Positions 33,802-44,977 of a stretch of DNA of 64,000 bases are shown piece after piece. The stretch lies in NCBI GenBank assembly GCA_001549895.1, contig AP014719.1, forward strand, positions 3,162,001 to 3,226,000, in the 5' to 3' direction. The DNA is from Arthrobacter sp. Hiyo8. Its GTDB lineage: Bacteria > Actinomycetota > Actinomycetes > Actinomycetales > Micrococcaceae. The position numbers and the translations under genes were made by a program. Below the pieces are notes generated by a model. It ran no database searches and had not been told where the DNA came from. It saw only the letters and a program-made list of their open reading frames with translations. Positions within the stretch are counted from its first letter, which is position 1; every line of letters begins with the position of its first letter.

Positions 33802-35022
33802 ATGAACCAGACGAGCCAAGGTCCGAAATACGGTGCACTCGCGCCCGGGTCGGCCCCGAAGCAGCAGCTGGATCCGGGGCGCCAGAGCCGGCAGCGTGAC
33901 CTCCCCGAAGTACCAGGCCGTGCTGGGTCCGTTCACTATCCGGGACCTGACCGTTTTCGGCTCCACCTTGGTGATGTTTGTGGGTCCCTCCTGCCGATGT
34001 TTGGCGGGCGCTATAACTTGTGGAACCTCGACAACCTTTTCTTCCTGGCACTCGGGATCGTTCTTCCCCTCGTCGTTACCGCCTTGTTCGTTGCCCGGCG
34101 CCTGCAGCCGGGGAACATCGTGAGGATCGGTTCCCTTTCGACCGACCAGTTCGCTTCCGTCGTGGCGTCGTTCGCCCTGACCCTGTTCTTCCTGTCCGCA
34201 GCAGGCGCGTTTACCGTCTTCGTGCTCGTCGGACTTATCGGCTCAGTAGGTCTTCTGGCCGCGACGGTCCTGGCTCCCCACTTGCCGTTCCTCCGCGACG
34301 ATTTCCAGGACCGTGCAGAACAGCCAGCTCACGTTGTGGCCCGGGAATCGACCGTTCCAACCCGCAAGCCTGCGGTGCCGAAGCCGGTCAAGCCAAGCCG
34401 GAGCCTGCCAGCCCGGCACCGGCCAGCTTGGCAGCAGAGGAGATCCCGCCGCTGCCGCGCCGGCACCCGCAGCACCTGCCGCAGCCGCGCCTGTCGCTGC
34501 CCCGGAAACGGCCGCTGCGGCCACCAACGAACCTGTCCCTGAACCCGCAGCCACCGAAGCCGCAGCCGTCGCGCCTGCCGGCCGGCCGCCGTCGTACCCG
34601 CCGAGGCTGCAGTTGCCGACCGCGAGCGGGAGGTGCACGCGCCGACGCCCGAGGAGCCCAAGCACCTGCCTACTGCCACCATGGCTACGCCCATCGTCGG
34701 CGGTCCGCACGCAGGCTCGGGACCGGCCACCCAGCACATCGGCACGGTCGATCAGCCCCGGGTTCACGAGCCCATCGGCGCCACCGTCGATCCAGCCACG
34801 CGAACGGACGAATCCGGCCACGCCTCCGGGTACGAGGCATTCTGGTTCGCCGTGGCCCATCCCCGCGTCGTTGTCGACGAGCACACCGGCATGCCCGCCT
34901 TCACCATCGAACCGGGCGCGTGGGTCCTGGCCCTCGAAGACCGCGGCGCGGAATTCCTCGTGCAGGATACTGACGGCAGTGTGGGCGTCCTGCGCGATCT
35001 CAGCCACATCGAACGCGGCTAG
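33802..35022 (+). CDS. Membrane protein with Pro/Ala-rich linker, unknown function
   Basis: ATG at 33802 with AAGGAG 8 bp upstream. After a 30-residue polar lead come four membrane helices ([78 protein letters not shown]), then a long linker of Ala, Pro and Glu ([18 protein letters not shown] type) and a C-terminal soluble piece ([40 protein letters not shown]). Breaks near 33905, 33990, 34390 and 34610-34630 need one base each. I do not recognise the family. It lies 11 bp before nth. Confidence 0.7.
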
Positions 35023-35033
35023 CCTGGCCCGCC

Positions 35034-35824
35034 GTGGACACCGTCGTCGAAACCCCGCTGGCTTTGAAGCGGCGTGCGCGCAAGATCAACAAGGCGCTTG
35101 CTGAGCTCTATCCCTACGCCCACGCTGAGCTTGATTTCCGGAACCCGTTCGAGTTGGTCGTGGCCACGGTGCTGTCCGCCCAGACTACCGATGTGCTGGT
35201 CAACCAGGTCACCAAGATCCTGTTCGCGCGCTATCCGGATGCCCGGAACATGGCCGAGGCCGAGCTTGCCGAGCTGGAGGCGATCCTGCAGCCCACCGGC
35301 TTCTTCCGTGCCAAGGCGAAGAACGTCCTGGCGCTCAGCACGCGTTTGGTGGACGAGTTCGACGGCGAGGTTCCCGGCCGGCTGGAAGACCTGGTGACAC
35401 TGCCCGGCGTCGGGCGCAAAACGGCGAATGTGGTGCTTGGCAACGCGTTCGGCGTCCCGGGAATCACCGTAGACACGCATTTTGGCAGGCTCGCGCGCAG
35501 GTTTGGCTGGACGACGTCCGAGGACCCGGTGAAGATCGAGTTCGATGTCGCCGAGCTGTTCGAGCCCAAGGACTGGACCATGCTGTCCCACCGCGTTGTT
35601 TTCCACGGCCGCAGGGTTTGCCACGCGCGCAGGCCGGCGTGCGGAGCGTGTGCAGTGGCCAACTGGTGCCCGAGTTACGGTGAAGGCGAAAAGGATCCCG
35701 TCAAAGCAGCCAAGTTGCTCAAATACGAACTGGCGCCGGCAACGAAGCGCTTCTCGAAAAATTGCTTGCCGAGACCCACCGCGCGGCGGAGATTCGCATG
35801 GAATCGCAAAGGAGGCCGGCATGA
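35034..35824 (+). CDS. nth: Endonuclease III
   Basis: Base-excision repair glycosylase/AP lyase for oxidised pyrimidines. GTG start [17 protein letters not shown]. Helix-hairpin-helix [14 protein letters not shown] holds the catalytic Lys; the catalytic Asp is in [14 protein letters not shown]; the iron-sulfur cluster Cys pattern C-x6-C-x2-C-x5-C is in [18 protein letters not shown]. One break near 35735 (GCCGGC needs an extra G) restores [20 protein letters not shown] and a stop at 35824 that overlaps the next start (ATGA). About 263 aa. Confidence 0.95.
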
Positions 35825-36498
35825 CGGCGCTCGAGGATCTCGTCAGCCTCATCACCAGGATCGATTCGGGCCTCCATCCCGGCCCTGATCCACGGATTGC
35901 CGCTGCAACCGTCGATCCGGACAAGGCACGGAAAGCGGCCGTGCTCATGCTCTTCGGCGTCTTGGACGACGTCCCCGCCCAATCCGGGAAACCAGTGGCC
36001 CCGCGGACTTGGACGTCTTGCTGCTGGAGCGCGCCCACACCCTGGACGACCATCCCGGGCAGGTGGCGTTCCCCGGCGGCAGCATCGATCCCGGGGATGA
36101 GTCCGCCGTCGCGGCAGCCCTCCGGGAAGCGGTGGAGGAGACAGGCCTGGACAGCGGTGGCGTCCAGGTGCTGGGTGTCATGCCGGAACTCGGCCTGATC
36201 CGCAGCAATTTTGTGGTCACGCCGGTCTTGGCGTGGTGGGCGTCGCCGTCGCCCGTGAGGGTGGTGGACTACGCCGAATCCGCCCAGGTGTTCCGCGTAC
36301 CGGTGCGTGATCTCCTGGATCCCGACAATCGATACACCGGGACGCTCACGCGGCTCGGCCGGACTTTCTCGAGCCCGTCTTCCAAGTCAACGGGCTCGTG
36401 GTCTGGGTTTCACCGGGATGGTGCTCAGCGGTTTGTTCGACGCTTTGGGCTGGACGGTTCCGTGGGACACGGAGCGCGTGCTTGAGATCGAGATCTAG
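35821..36498 (+). CDS. CoA-pyrophosphatase-type NUDIX hydrolase
   Basis: Start [20 protein letters not shown], overlapping nth by 4 bp. NUDIX box in [13 protein letters not shown] followed by [14 protein letters not shown], with the CoAse spacing between Gly and Glu. Breaks near 36000 (after GKPVAP) and near 36370 (before [20 protein letters not shown]) need one base each. Ends [14 protein letters not shown]. The family cuts CoA or nucleoside diphosphate derivatives. The nth-nudix pairing is common in Actinobacteria. Confidence 0.88.
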
Positions 36499-36551
36499 CC
36501 TCTAGCAATGTGCCTTGCGCAGGCAGGCCGCTGGCCCGCCACTGGCTCCGG

Positions 36552-36752
36552 CTATGCCGCGCGCCGGACGGTTTTTGAGCGATCCACGACGATGCCCGTG
36601 GCGGCATTTTCGCGCACGGCGTTGATGCCGTCCACTACGGCTTTCAGGTGTTTGAACCGTGGCGATTCCGCCACCAAGGTTCCATCGGCGGCCGTCAACC
36701 GAAACCGGTAGCCGTCTTCGCCGTCTTTGAGAATTTCGAATCGTCCAGCCAT
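36552..36752 (-). CDS. DUF1508 (YegP-like) small protein
   Basis: 66 aa, intact. MAGRFEILKDGEDGYRFRLT and AESPRFKHLKAVVDGINAVR match one YegP/DUF1508 repeat. Function unknown, found widely as small stress-associated proteins. 219 bp upstream to the CHAD gene hold no gene. Confidence 0.82.
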   Translation of the reverse strand: MAGRFEILKDGEDGYRFRLTAADGTLVAESPRFKHLKAVVDGINAVRENAATGIVVDRSKTVRRAA

Positions 36753-36971
36753 TTTGCTGTTCCCCCTTGGATACTGCCCGCACAGTGACTTGCGCAGTGA
36801 GTGCGTCTTTGCACTGTGGCGCCCCTCACGTCGAACGCCACAAGACGAGACTATCGAGAAGGAAGGGGCGTGCTGAAGTTACTTTGGGTACATTACTTGC
36901 CCGGGTCATGCCGGGTTCGTTTCCGCCATATGACTCGCTTTCGGGGCCGCCGGCGGTTATGGTTCCGGGCT

Positions 36972-37839
36972 TCAAAAGATCAGTGCGCGCCGTGGTGCCG
37001 GCACCGGATATTCGGCGATTGCCATCCGGAACTCTTCCTCCGCGCTGAGTCGCCGCCGGACCTCCATCGATTCCAGCCTCTGGGCATCTTCCGCGTCGAC
37101 GCCGGGGTTTTTCGCCAGTTCCCTGATCCATTCGCCGGCCACGACAGCGTCATGTTGCTCACCCAACAACCGCTGCAGGGCGATCGCCGGTTGGATCACG
37201 CCCGAAGCGTGATGGCTGAAGGCGTCCGCAACTGCCTCCACTGAGTAACGGAGGCACTTGACGTCTTTGCGCGCCTGGTGGAGTGCGGCGTTACGGACCT
37301 CCGGGTCGTTGCTGCCTGCCTGCTCCGCGAGGCTGTGCTGCAGCCGCTCCCACCGGCCTTGGAGGCGCTCCGCGAGGTCCGCCGTCGGGTGCTTGTATTC
37401 CCTTGCGGTGGGCACTTCCAACAGGGCTGCCCTTGCGGCCCGCACTGTGCGTTTGCTGCGCTTGTGCCCGCCCAGGGCAGCGGCCAGCCGGGCGCTGGAC
37501 GCTTCCAGTTCCTCCACGGCCTGGCGCACGGTCCCGGGGTTTTCCACGAGTCCTTGGTGTCCAGGGACAGCCGTATCCTTTGCGCCAGGACATAAGCGTC
37601 TCTGGACTCGCCGAGCGAAGTTGCGAGCCAACTGACTTCCTCGCGGGCGGTCCGGGGAGTTTGGGAATCATGCCGCGATAACAGCTAAGCACTGAACGGA
37701 GCCGGCGAAGGGCGAGCCTGGCGTTGTGTACGGCTTCCGGATCGGCCGCTGCAACCAGCGGCAATTGTCCTTCCAGAGCGGTCAGTTGGAAGGCGATGTA
37801 TGCAGCCAGCGGTGCGTGGCCTTTGTGTCCCACGGGCAA
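36972..37839 (-). CDS. CHAD domain protein
   Basis: Alpha-helical CHAD domain with conserved His and basic residues on the helices: DPEAVHNARLALRRLRSVLS near the N-terminus and NAALHQARKDVKCLRYSVEA in the second half. CHAD domains bind polyphosphate. One or two breaks near 37630-37655 and near 37555 (around REEVSWLATSLGESRDAYVL and the following segment) split the frame. The start is read as TTG giving MPVGHKGHAPLAAYIAFQLT; uncertain. It lies 37 bp downstream of the polymerase-like gene. Confidence 0.8.
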
Positions 37840-37876
37840 TCGTCCTCTGCTGTCGGGCGCGGGGCAATAGCGCCGA

Positions 37877-39568
37877 TTACTTCGCTTTGTCGTAAGAATC
37901 GACGACGGCGACGCTCACCGGAAATTCCACCGGAACCCGCCCGAACAGCAGTTCCTTCGCCGCGGCTGCGGCCTCTTCGATGGCCTTGATGCACGCTTCC
38001 ACCGACTCTGCAGGTGCGTGGACCATCACTTCGTCGTGCAGGAAGAACACGAGTTCCCCGGCAGGCAGGCCGTCGGCACGCGCGGTGCGCAGCCGCCGTC
38101 GAAGTTCGGCAAGCCAGCACGACGCCCAGTCCGCCGCGGAACCCTGCACCACGAAGTTCCGCGTGAAACGGCCCCGCGAGCGGGCGATGCTGTCCGCACG
38201 CCGCTGCTCTTCCGCCGTCGTGGATTGTTGGCTGCGGATCCAGCGTTCCGACGGCGGCGGGCTGCTGCGCCCCAACCTTGAGGTCACGGTGCGGCCGCCT
38301 TCGCCGTCGCGGGCTGCCTGTTCCACGAAGCCGACTGCCCGGGGATAGGTCCGGGTCAACTGTGGCATGAGGCGCCCGGATTCGCCCGTGGTGGCACCGT
38401 AAATTGCGCCCAGCAGGGCGATCTTGGCCTTCGAACGGTCCCCGCCGAAACCCTGCGCGGCGATGCCGGCGTACAAGTCCTTGTCCCGGGCAGCCTCGGC
38501 CATCTTCGAGTCCTGCGCGAGCGCCACCAGAACCCGGGGTTCGAGCTGGGAGGCGTCCGCGACGATCAATTTGTGCCCCGGGTCGGCATGCACCGCGCCC
38601 CGGATCTGGCGGGGATCTGCAACGCCCCGCCTCCCCTGGACGCCCAACGACCGGAAACCACGCCCCCACCACGTACTCGGGGCGGAACCGCCCGTCGCTC
38701 ACCCACGCGTCCAGCCACGACCAGCCGTTGGCAGCGAACAAACGGGAGAGCTTCTTGTACTCCAGCAGTGGCTCGATGGCAGGATGCTTTGATTCCTTGA
38801 GTTCCCACTGGCGGGTGGTTTTTACTTCGATCCCGTTCCGATGGAGTGCACGCATGAGGTCCTGGGGTGAATCCGGATTCAGCTTCGGAGAGTGGAGAAT
38901 CCCGCGAAGCTCGTTGCAGAGAGCTTCGAGCCTGGCCGGCCGATGGCCGGCGGGTGGCGGGGACCCAAGTGGCCTTCCAGGATTTCTTCGTGCAGCGCCT
39001 CCTGCCACGGCACACCTGTGAACTGCATTTCGGCGGCGATCATGGCACCGGCGGATTCCGCAGCCAGCAGCAGTTTCAATCGGTGCTGCCGGCCTTCTTC
39101 CTTGGAAGCCTGGCCGAGCGCACGTTGCTGGGCCGCGAATTCGGCCCGGATCTCGTCCAGGCTTGGCTGGGTGCTGCGCGGGACCAGGTCCTCGAACAGG
39201 GCGTCCTGCTCGGCGGGCGGCGGGGGAGGCTGGAGGACCCGCGGCGGAACGGGCATTTCGTCGTCTTGCGTGAGCTTTTCCGCGCTGCGGGCATAGTCCG
39301 TGTGGGCCGTGAACTCAGAATGCACCAGAATGGCGCGGCAGAGTGTGAGGTCGTGGCAACGCTCCAGTTCCACCCCGGCCTGGAGCATCGCCGGGTACCA
39401 ATCCTGCGTCCGGTTCCAGACCCAGCGCGGACGGCTCTTCTCCAACCCGCTGACGACGACGGCGAGATCCGCCTTTCGGACCGCGCGTGGCTCCGCCACG
39501 GCTACTCCGGCAGCGTTGATTTCCTGAATGGCTGCGCCGTCTGGATGGGCGGCGAGCAGCAGGTACAT
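37877..39568 (-). CDS. Bifunctional 3'-5' exonuclease/family A DNA polymerase (PolA-like)
   Basis: Actinobacterial PolA-like protein lacking the 5' nuclease domain. Start MYLLLAAHPDGAAIQEINAA. The C-terminal palm holds motif A as VADASQLEPRVLVALAQD (usually DYSQIELR), motif B RSKAKIALLGAIYGATTGE (usually with K and YG) and motif C FFLHDEVMVHAP. Frame breaks near 38990 and near 38640 need one base each; a further one near 38645 is possible. Restored length about 563 aa. Role in repair is presumed from the family; not essential elsewhere as far as I know. Confidence 0.88.
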
Positions 39569-39686
39569 GCTGACAATTCTGCCCTGTGATTCCGTGGAAT
39601 CTTGCACTTTGCGGACAGTTGCCGTCCGCAAGCTTGTGGCCTGGTGCAGTGTTTGGGGCGATGCTGTCCGGGTGCAGCGTCCGGGG

Positions 39687-39714
39687 GCGCCGGGTCCGGG
39701 GCGCCGGGTCCGGG
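39687..39714. repeat. Perfect 14-bp tandem duplication
   Basis: GCGCCGGGTCCGGG occurs twice head to tail in the intergenic region 39569-39841. A small hairpin TTGCGGAC/GTCCGCAA with a 7-nt loop lies at 39610-39632. No gene is supported in this region. Confidence 0.85.
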
Positions 39715-39841
39715 CGATGCAGTCCGCACGCGGACCCGTCCCCCACAGGGGTCGTTGTGGCTGCTTTGTCCACATACGCCGATACGGGCCTTCAATGCCC
39801 GCGGTGAAACGGAAAGAGTGGCTTTATGAGCGGGCAACATC

Positions 39842-41035
39842 TTGAGCGGAACCACAGACCCGGCGGAAGCCGGGCTGCCGCTGACGGCGCGCGCGGTTCG
39901 ACGGTACTTCAACGTGGCCACCCCTTCCCGGAAGATCCGGTCCACGGTCCGGGACGAAGCCAGATCGGGACTCCGGGGAGCCGTGGCTTCCCGCCAGTTC
40001 CGGCGATGTCCTTCTGGTGACGGGGAACGTCCGGCTACAAGCAGAAACCGAAAGGATCGCGGCCGCTGTCGGTGCCAGTCTCCGGACAACGATGGATCTA
40101 TCGGCAGCCTTCCCCATGTGGGATACGGCGAGGATGGTGCTTCTTGGCAGCGATATCCGCGACCTTCCGCCCCGTCGTCGTGCACCTTCCGTCTTGCTGG
40201 GCCTCAACGGTGAAGGGGACTCGTTGTGGCATTTGGGAGCGGCCCTGGGGGCCGAACGTGTGGCCGTGTTGCCGGAAGCCGCAGCCTGGCTGGCGGAGCA
40301 CCTCGGTAGCTCGGATGATCCAGACCCCGGAGGGTTGGTGCTCGGCGTGACAGGAGGATGCGGCGGTGCGGGTGCGTCCACGGCTGCGGTCTGGCTGGCG
40401 CAGGAAGCGGCCGTCCACGGAATCCGGACGCTGCTGGTTGATGGCGATTCGCGCGGAGGAGGCCTTGAGCTTTGCCTGGCAGCTGAAGATGCGCCAGGAC
40501 TGCGCTGGCCCGATCTCGCCGATGCCAGCGGCAGCATCGGTACCGGGCAGCTAAGCGACTCATTGCCCATCGCCGGAGGATTCTCCTTCCTTTCCTGGCC
40601 GGGCAGCCGCGACCGCCCTCTGGACGTGGAGCCCGGGCCGTCGCGGCCGTCCTTGATGCGGCGAGGCGGGGATATGAGCTGATCATTGTCGACATCGGCC
40701 GCGGAACGGAATCGCTTGGCAGCTTTGCCTGGGACTGCGACAGGATTCTTCTCCTGGCACCGGCCCAACTCCGCGCAGCCGTCGCCGCGGCCAGGCTTCT
40801 CCAGGAGCTGCCGCCGGTGGACACAGCCTTGGTGGTCCGTGGAAATGCCGGTGCTGCCCTGGACGGACCGCTCATAGCCGAGTCACTGGGACTGCCCCTT
40901 CATGGCTTGCTCCCCGAGCTCCGCGGCACCGCCGCGGCCGCTGAGCTCGGACGCCTTCTGGAATTCGGCAAGCGCAAGGCCGTGCGTCGCTTTGCGGAAT
41001 CCGTACTTCAACTACTCGACGACGGCGCAGTATGA
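39842..41035 (+). CDS. CpaE-like / septum-site-determining protein of the Tad locus (Ssd-like)
   Basis: ParA/MinD-superfamily protein of the TIGR03815 type. Receiver-like N-terminus SSGDVLLVTGNVRLQAETER, then a P-loop domain with deviant Walker A GVTGGCGGAGASTAAVWLAQ, VDGDSRGGG and IIVDIGRGTES. Breaks are near 39970-40000 and near 40650-40660 (joining AAVLDAARRGYELIIVDIG). The start is uncertain: TTG 39842 gives the most coding-like frame (LSGTTDPAEAGLPLTARAV) while ATG 39826 lies in another frame. Stop overlaps the TadA start (ATGA). First gene of the secretion cluster; the M. tuberculosis equivalent is Rv3660c. Confidence 0.78.
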
Positions 41036-42284
41036 GTGCCCCTGGGTTTCCAAACGGCGAGCGCCGTCGCAACACGCGTCTCCTCGACGCCGCACTCCTT
41101 GAAAGCGTCCGGGAAACCGTCATGGCCGACGCCGGTCCAGTGACTCCGTCACGCGTGGCAGCGGCCGTCCATGCCACGGGCAGGCTACTCGGGACCGCGG
41201 GGGCGCTCGCCGCCGTCGAATCCATCAGCGCCGAACTGAGCGGACTTGGACCTCTCCAACAGCTCGCCCGCGATGCCTCAGTGACGGACATCTTCGTGAA
41301 TGGCCCGGACTCGGTGTGGTTCGACCGCGGCAAGGGGCTGGAGCGGGCGCAGGTGCACTTCGACGGCGAACCTCAAATCCGTGCCTTGGCCTCCCGGCTC
41401 GTGGCGGCCGGTGGACGCCGTTTGGACGACAGCTCGCCGTGCGTCGATGTCCGCCTGGACGGCGGATACCGGGTGCACGCAGTGTTGCCTCCGATTTCCA
41501 CTGCCGGAACTTTGTTGTCCGTTCGGATTCGGCGCGAGGAGGTTTTCTCGATCGACGAGTTGCGTGCGGGAGGCATGTTCGGGGCACCGGTCCAGCAGGT
41601 GCTGCAGGCAATGGTTGATCGCAGGCTGAGCTTCCTGATCAGTGGTGCCACCGGTTCCGGAAAGACCACATTGCTGTCCACGATGCTCGGCTTGAGCAGC
41701 CCACATGATCGGCTCGTCCTGATTGAGGACGCCTCGGAGCTGAACCCGGTGCACCCGCACGTGGTTTCCCTTGAGTCCAGGCACGGGAACCTTGAAGGCG
41801 GTGGCGCTCTCGATCTTGGCGAACTCGTTCGGCAAGCACTGCGGATGCGGCCGGACCGGTTGATCGTGGGTGAGTGCCGGGGCGCAGAAGTCCGTGAGCT
41901 GTTGACGGCACTCAATACCGGCCACACGGGTGGCGGTGGCACAATCCACGCGAACACCGCCTCCGCGGTCCCGGCCAGGCTGGTGGCGTTGGGTGCGCTC
42001 GCAGGCTTGAGCCGGGAAGCCGTTCAACTGCAGCTTTCAACGGCATTGGACGCAGTGGTCCACGTCGAGCGGACACCGGCCGGCAGAAGAGTTTCCTGCA
42101 TTGGATTGTTGGCGGTGGGCGCGTCCGCCCCATCGATCGTGCCTGCCGTGGAAATGCGGGCGGGTGTTGCTGTCCCTGGTCCCGCTTGGGGGACCTCGCA
42201 GATCGCCTTGAACTGGACCCTGGGCTCCTGCCCGGCTCGCAACGACCGATCTCGCGCCCGGATCACCTTGGAGCTGTCGCGTGA
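41032..42284 (+). CDS. TadA/CpaF-family secretion ATPase
   Basis: Type II/IV secretion ATPase powering pilus or secretion assembly. N-terminal domain (DASVTDIFVNGPDSVWFDRG), then Walker A ISGATGSGKTTLLSTML, Asp box LVLIEDASELNP, Walker B-like LRMRPDRLIVGECRGAEVRE and His box NTGHTGGGGTIHAN. One break near 42190 (TTGGGGGACC) must be mended to give GDLADRLELDPGLLPGSQRP and stop at 42284; otherwise the frame runs on into the next gene. About 417 aa. Stop and next start overlap (GTGA). Confidence 0.92.
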
Positions 42285-43122
42285 GCGGATTCCTCATTCT
42301 CGTCCTGGCGGCCGCTGCATGGGTTTTCTTCCAACCGTCCCGGCGACTTGGCAAACGGGTAGTGCGTGCCCTGCCTCGTGCTCCCGTGCATGGGGCTGGC
42401 GCTGGCGCTGGGCTGGGGCTGTGGCAGGGCCGGGCCGGGCAGGCGCTGGGGCGCGCGTGCCGGTGCGGCGCTCCCGCGCGGACGCATTGCCGCTCACGAT
42501 ACTCGTACAGCAGTTGGCCGCCCTCCTCCGGGGCGGCCGTTCGACGTCGCGCCTCTGGGAGGAACTCTGGATTGTGCATGGACCCAGGGATCACCGCATT
42601 CGTTCGGTCGACTCGGAGGACCGCAAAGTGCGAGCCAGGGCCCTGGCATTACCCAAGGTGTCGGATGGGTCTCTTCAGGTTCTCGCAGCGGCGCGGGCGG
42701 CATCGATGAACGGGGCCTCGGTCGCCGAAGCCATCAGATCGTCGGCAACGAAGAATCTTAGGGGCGGGAATCCCGTGGAACATCGAATCTGGGGAGAACT
42801 TGCCGCCTGCCTGGACGTCGCGGAGGCGACTGGTTGTCCATTAGCCGACGTGCTGACCAGATTCGCCGCCCAGCTTGAGGCCGAGGACGACGCCGGCGAT
42901 GCCCGGCAGACTGCCTTGGCCGGCCCGAAAGCCACTGTGCGCCTTCTGACATGGCTGCCGGTGTTCGGCTTGGGGCTGGGCATGATGCTTGGGGTGGATC
43001 CGTTAGGGGTCCTGTTGGCCAACGGCTTGGGATTGGCGGCGCTCGCGGCCGGGGGTGTCCTGACTGTCACCGGCAGAATCTGGTCATCCCGGTTGGTGCA
43101 CGTCGCGGCGGGCGTTGACTGA
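42281..43122 (+). CDS. TadB-like membrane platform protein (T2SSF)
   Basis: GTG start MSGFLILVLAAAAWVFFQPS. One hydrophobic helix at the N-terminus, a soluble four-helix T2SSF domain (LTILVQQLAALLRGGRSTSR, ASMNGASVAEAIRSS, CLDVAEATGCPLADVLTRFA) and two C-terminal helices (TWLPVFGLGLGMMLGVDPLG, LANGLGLAALAAGGVLTVTG). A break near 42420-42470 in a very GC-rich stretch joins the two halves. About 281 aa. Stop overlaps the next start (TGATG). Confidence 0.88.
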
Positions 43123-43754
43123 TGGGCTCGGCATTCGCAGCCATCGCAGTGTCCCTCGTGCTGGTCTTTGCGGCAATTCTCGGGCTGGCCTATCAAGGAC
43201 GAACCCGGCGGCGCTCAATCCTCCGGACACTTCGCGGCCCACTCGGAAGCAACGGCCCGATGAACAACACCAGCCGGGGCGAGGCGGCGGGCACTCTCCG
43301 GAATCCCGATGGGCAGGGAGGCTTGCGCAATGTGCCCATGATCCTTGAGTTGGTGGCCGCCATGCTCGACTCCGGGGCGGGCCTCGGACGGTCCCTTGAG
43401 TTGATCGCCGGATGCGCGTCCCCGCAGCTTAGCCGCTCCCTGAAGACGGTGGTTGCTGCCCTCGATATCGGAACGGACTGGGAGACGGCATGGCGGAGTG
43501 CGGGCCAGCAGTGCGCTGAAGCGCGCAAGCTCAAGGATGCGCTCGCCTTCGCCGCCCTGACCGGCGCACCATCCTCGGCGATCCTCTATGCCCAGGCAGC
43601 TCGACTGCGGCGTGAAAAGTTCAGGGTGGCGGAAAAGCGCGCTGCCGCGCTCGGAGTGAAACTCGTGATTCCGCTGGGTCTGTGTTCGTTGCCTGCCTTC
43701 ATCTGTCTTGGTGTGGTCCCGGTGCTGTTGGCCATGCTTCCGCCCAGGGGATAG
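43122..43754 (+). CDS. TadC-like membrane platform protein (T2SSF)
   Basis: 210 aa, intact. N-terminal helix AIAVSLVLVFAAILGLAYQG, T2SSF domain (MILELVAAMLDSGAGLGRSL, AALDIGTDWETAWRSAGQQC, LKDALAFAALTGAPSSAILY) and C-terminal helices (LVIPLGLCSLPAFICLGVVP). Partner of the TadB-like protein in the inner membrane. Confidence 0.92.
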   Translation: MGSAFAAIAVSLVLVFAAILGLAYQGRTRRRSILRTLRGPLGSNGPMNNTSRGEAAGTLRNPDGQGGLRNVPMILELVAAMLDSGAGLGRSLELIAGCASPQLSRSLKTVVAALDIGTDWETAWRSAGQQCAEARKLKDALAFAALTGAPSSAILYAQAARLRREKFRVAEKRAAALGVKLVIPLGLCSLPAFICLGVVPVLLAMLPPRG

Positions 43755-43953
43755 CTGGCGGCGGCCCGCCCGGGGGATTGCTGGCGGCCCCGCCAGGGGC
43801 GGCGCCGAGTCCCTCGCAAGCCAGTTTCCCTCCACAGGAACGTTCAGAAGCGAGTTTTCCACTTAGGAGATTTGGGGCCTTTCGAAGCCCACATGCCAAC
43901 GGAAGAGTCGAAGTAGAGCCGGCGGCCAAGCCGGCCCGCAGAAAGGAACCGAA

Positions 43954-44341
43954 ATGAACGCAACCGTCGATACCGCCCAGGCGCCGCAGGACGTCCATGC
44001 CCCCGGCTGCCCTGGCACTCGCCCAGGCATCTCCTCCTCGGCCGGAGGCCGAGGTCCTCGAATTGTTCCCGGGCGCACAGGGAAGCAGGCCCGTTCGGCT
44101 GCCGACCCACCCGCATTCCACCGCCGAAGCAGGCCGTGCGCGGCCGAGCGACGGTTCTGCCGTTCCGAAACGGTCGAAGGTGCGGCTCATGGGATCCGAG
44201 CTTGGGATGGCGACGGCCGAATATGCCATCGCAACCCTTGCCGCCGTGGGCTTCGCCGGACTCTTGGTGGTCATCCTTCGCAGCGAGGAAGTACGTGGCT
44301 TCCTCCTCAACCTCATTCGTAGCGCGCTCTCCTTGCCATGA
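43954..44341 (+). CDS. DUF4244 protein (Flp pilin-like small subunit)
   Basis: Start MNATVDTAQAPQDVHA with GAAAGGA upstream. A polar lead of about 65 residues precedes GMATAEYAIATLAAVGFAGL, the G-x-x-T-x-E-Y pilin signature followed by a hydrophobic helix. One break near 43999-44003 joins the first 15 codons to PPAALALAQASPPRPEAEVL. About 128 aa. The M. tuberculosis equivalent is Rv3656c; the 199 bp before it and the 149 bp after it hold no gene I can support. Confidence 0.85.
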
Positions 44342-44490
44342 CACCGCGGTGGGGTTCAAAGCGCCGTGCCGGGAATTCGATCCGTCAGTTGGCATTGGTT
44401 TGGGGCTCGCCGTAAAGCTAGCCCGGGCGGCTGGCGTTGTGCGGCAGCGGACTCCTTCGATCAGACGGCCTCCTTCGACGGAGAAGCTAG

Positions 44491-44977
44491 ATGGCACGCG
44501 CAAGCACCGTAGGCGAGATGCTTTCCTTGCGAGGGCCGTGGCGCCGTCACCGCTGAATTCGCCGTGGCACTACCCTCTGTCCTGCTTCTTTTGGGCCTGC
44601 TTCTCGCGGGATCGGCCGCGGGGATTACACAGCTTCGCTTGGAAGAGGCGGCCAGGGCAGGTGCCAGGGCCCTCGCCCGGGGAGACGGCCATTCAACCGT
44701 CGACGGAATCGTCCGGATGCTGGCAGGCGATGCTGCCTCGGCTGTCGTTGCCGAAGACGGCGAATGGATCAAGGTCACAGTCTCCGCCCGGGTCGTCGGC
44801 CCGTTGGGCTCCCTTATCCCGTGGAGGCTTTCGGCGACGGCATCGGCGAGGGGAGAGGCCCCGCAGTCGTCGGCGGCCACCGTTCCGTTCCTCGCTGCCC
44901 GGGACGGGGTTGTGGATTTCAGGGGTGCTGTGGCGATGGCAGGGCTCCAAACCGCTGTGGAAGAGGTCGCGGCGTGA
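44491..44977 (+). CDS. TadE-family pseudopilin
   Basis: Start MARASTVGEMLSL. With one base added near 44530 the frame reads GRGAVTAEFAVALPSVLLLL, the classical TadE motif (GAVTAEFA) running into a membrane helix. The C-terminal extracellular part ends VAMAGLQTAVEEVAA. About 161 aa. Stop overlaps the next GTG (GTGA). Confidence 0.88.

Noticed and set aside
39502..40185. Minus-strand 227-aa frame across the region before the CpaE-like gene
   Set aside because: No recognisable domain, Arg/Pro-rich composition typical of reverse frames, and it overlaps the coding part of the CpaE-like gene.
41032..43122. Single 696-aa frame suggesting a TadA-TadB fusion protein
   Set aside because: A shift near 42190 hides the true TadA end and another near 42420-42470 brings the frame into TadB; with these mended two genes overlap by GTGA, as is usual for Tad loci.
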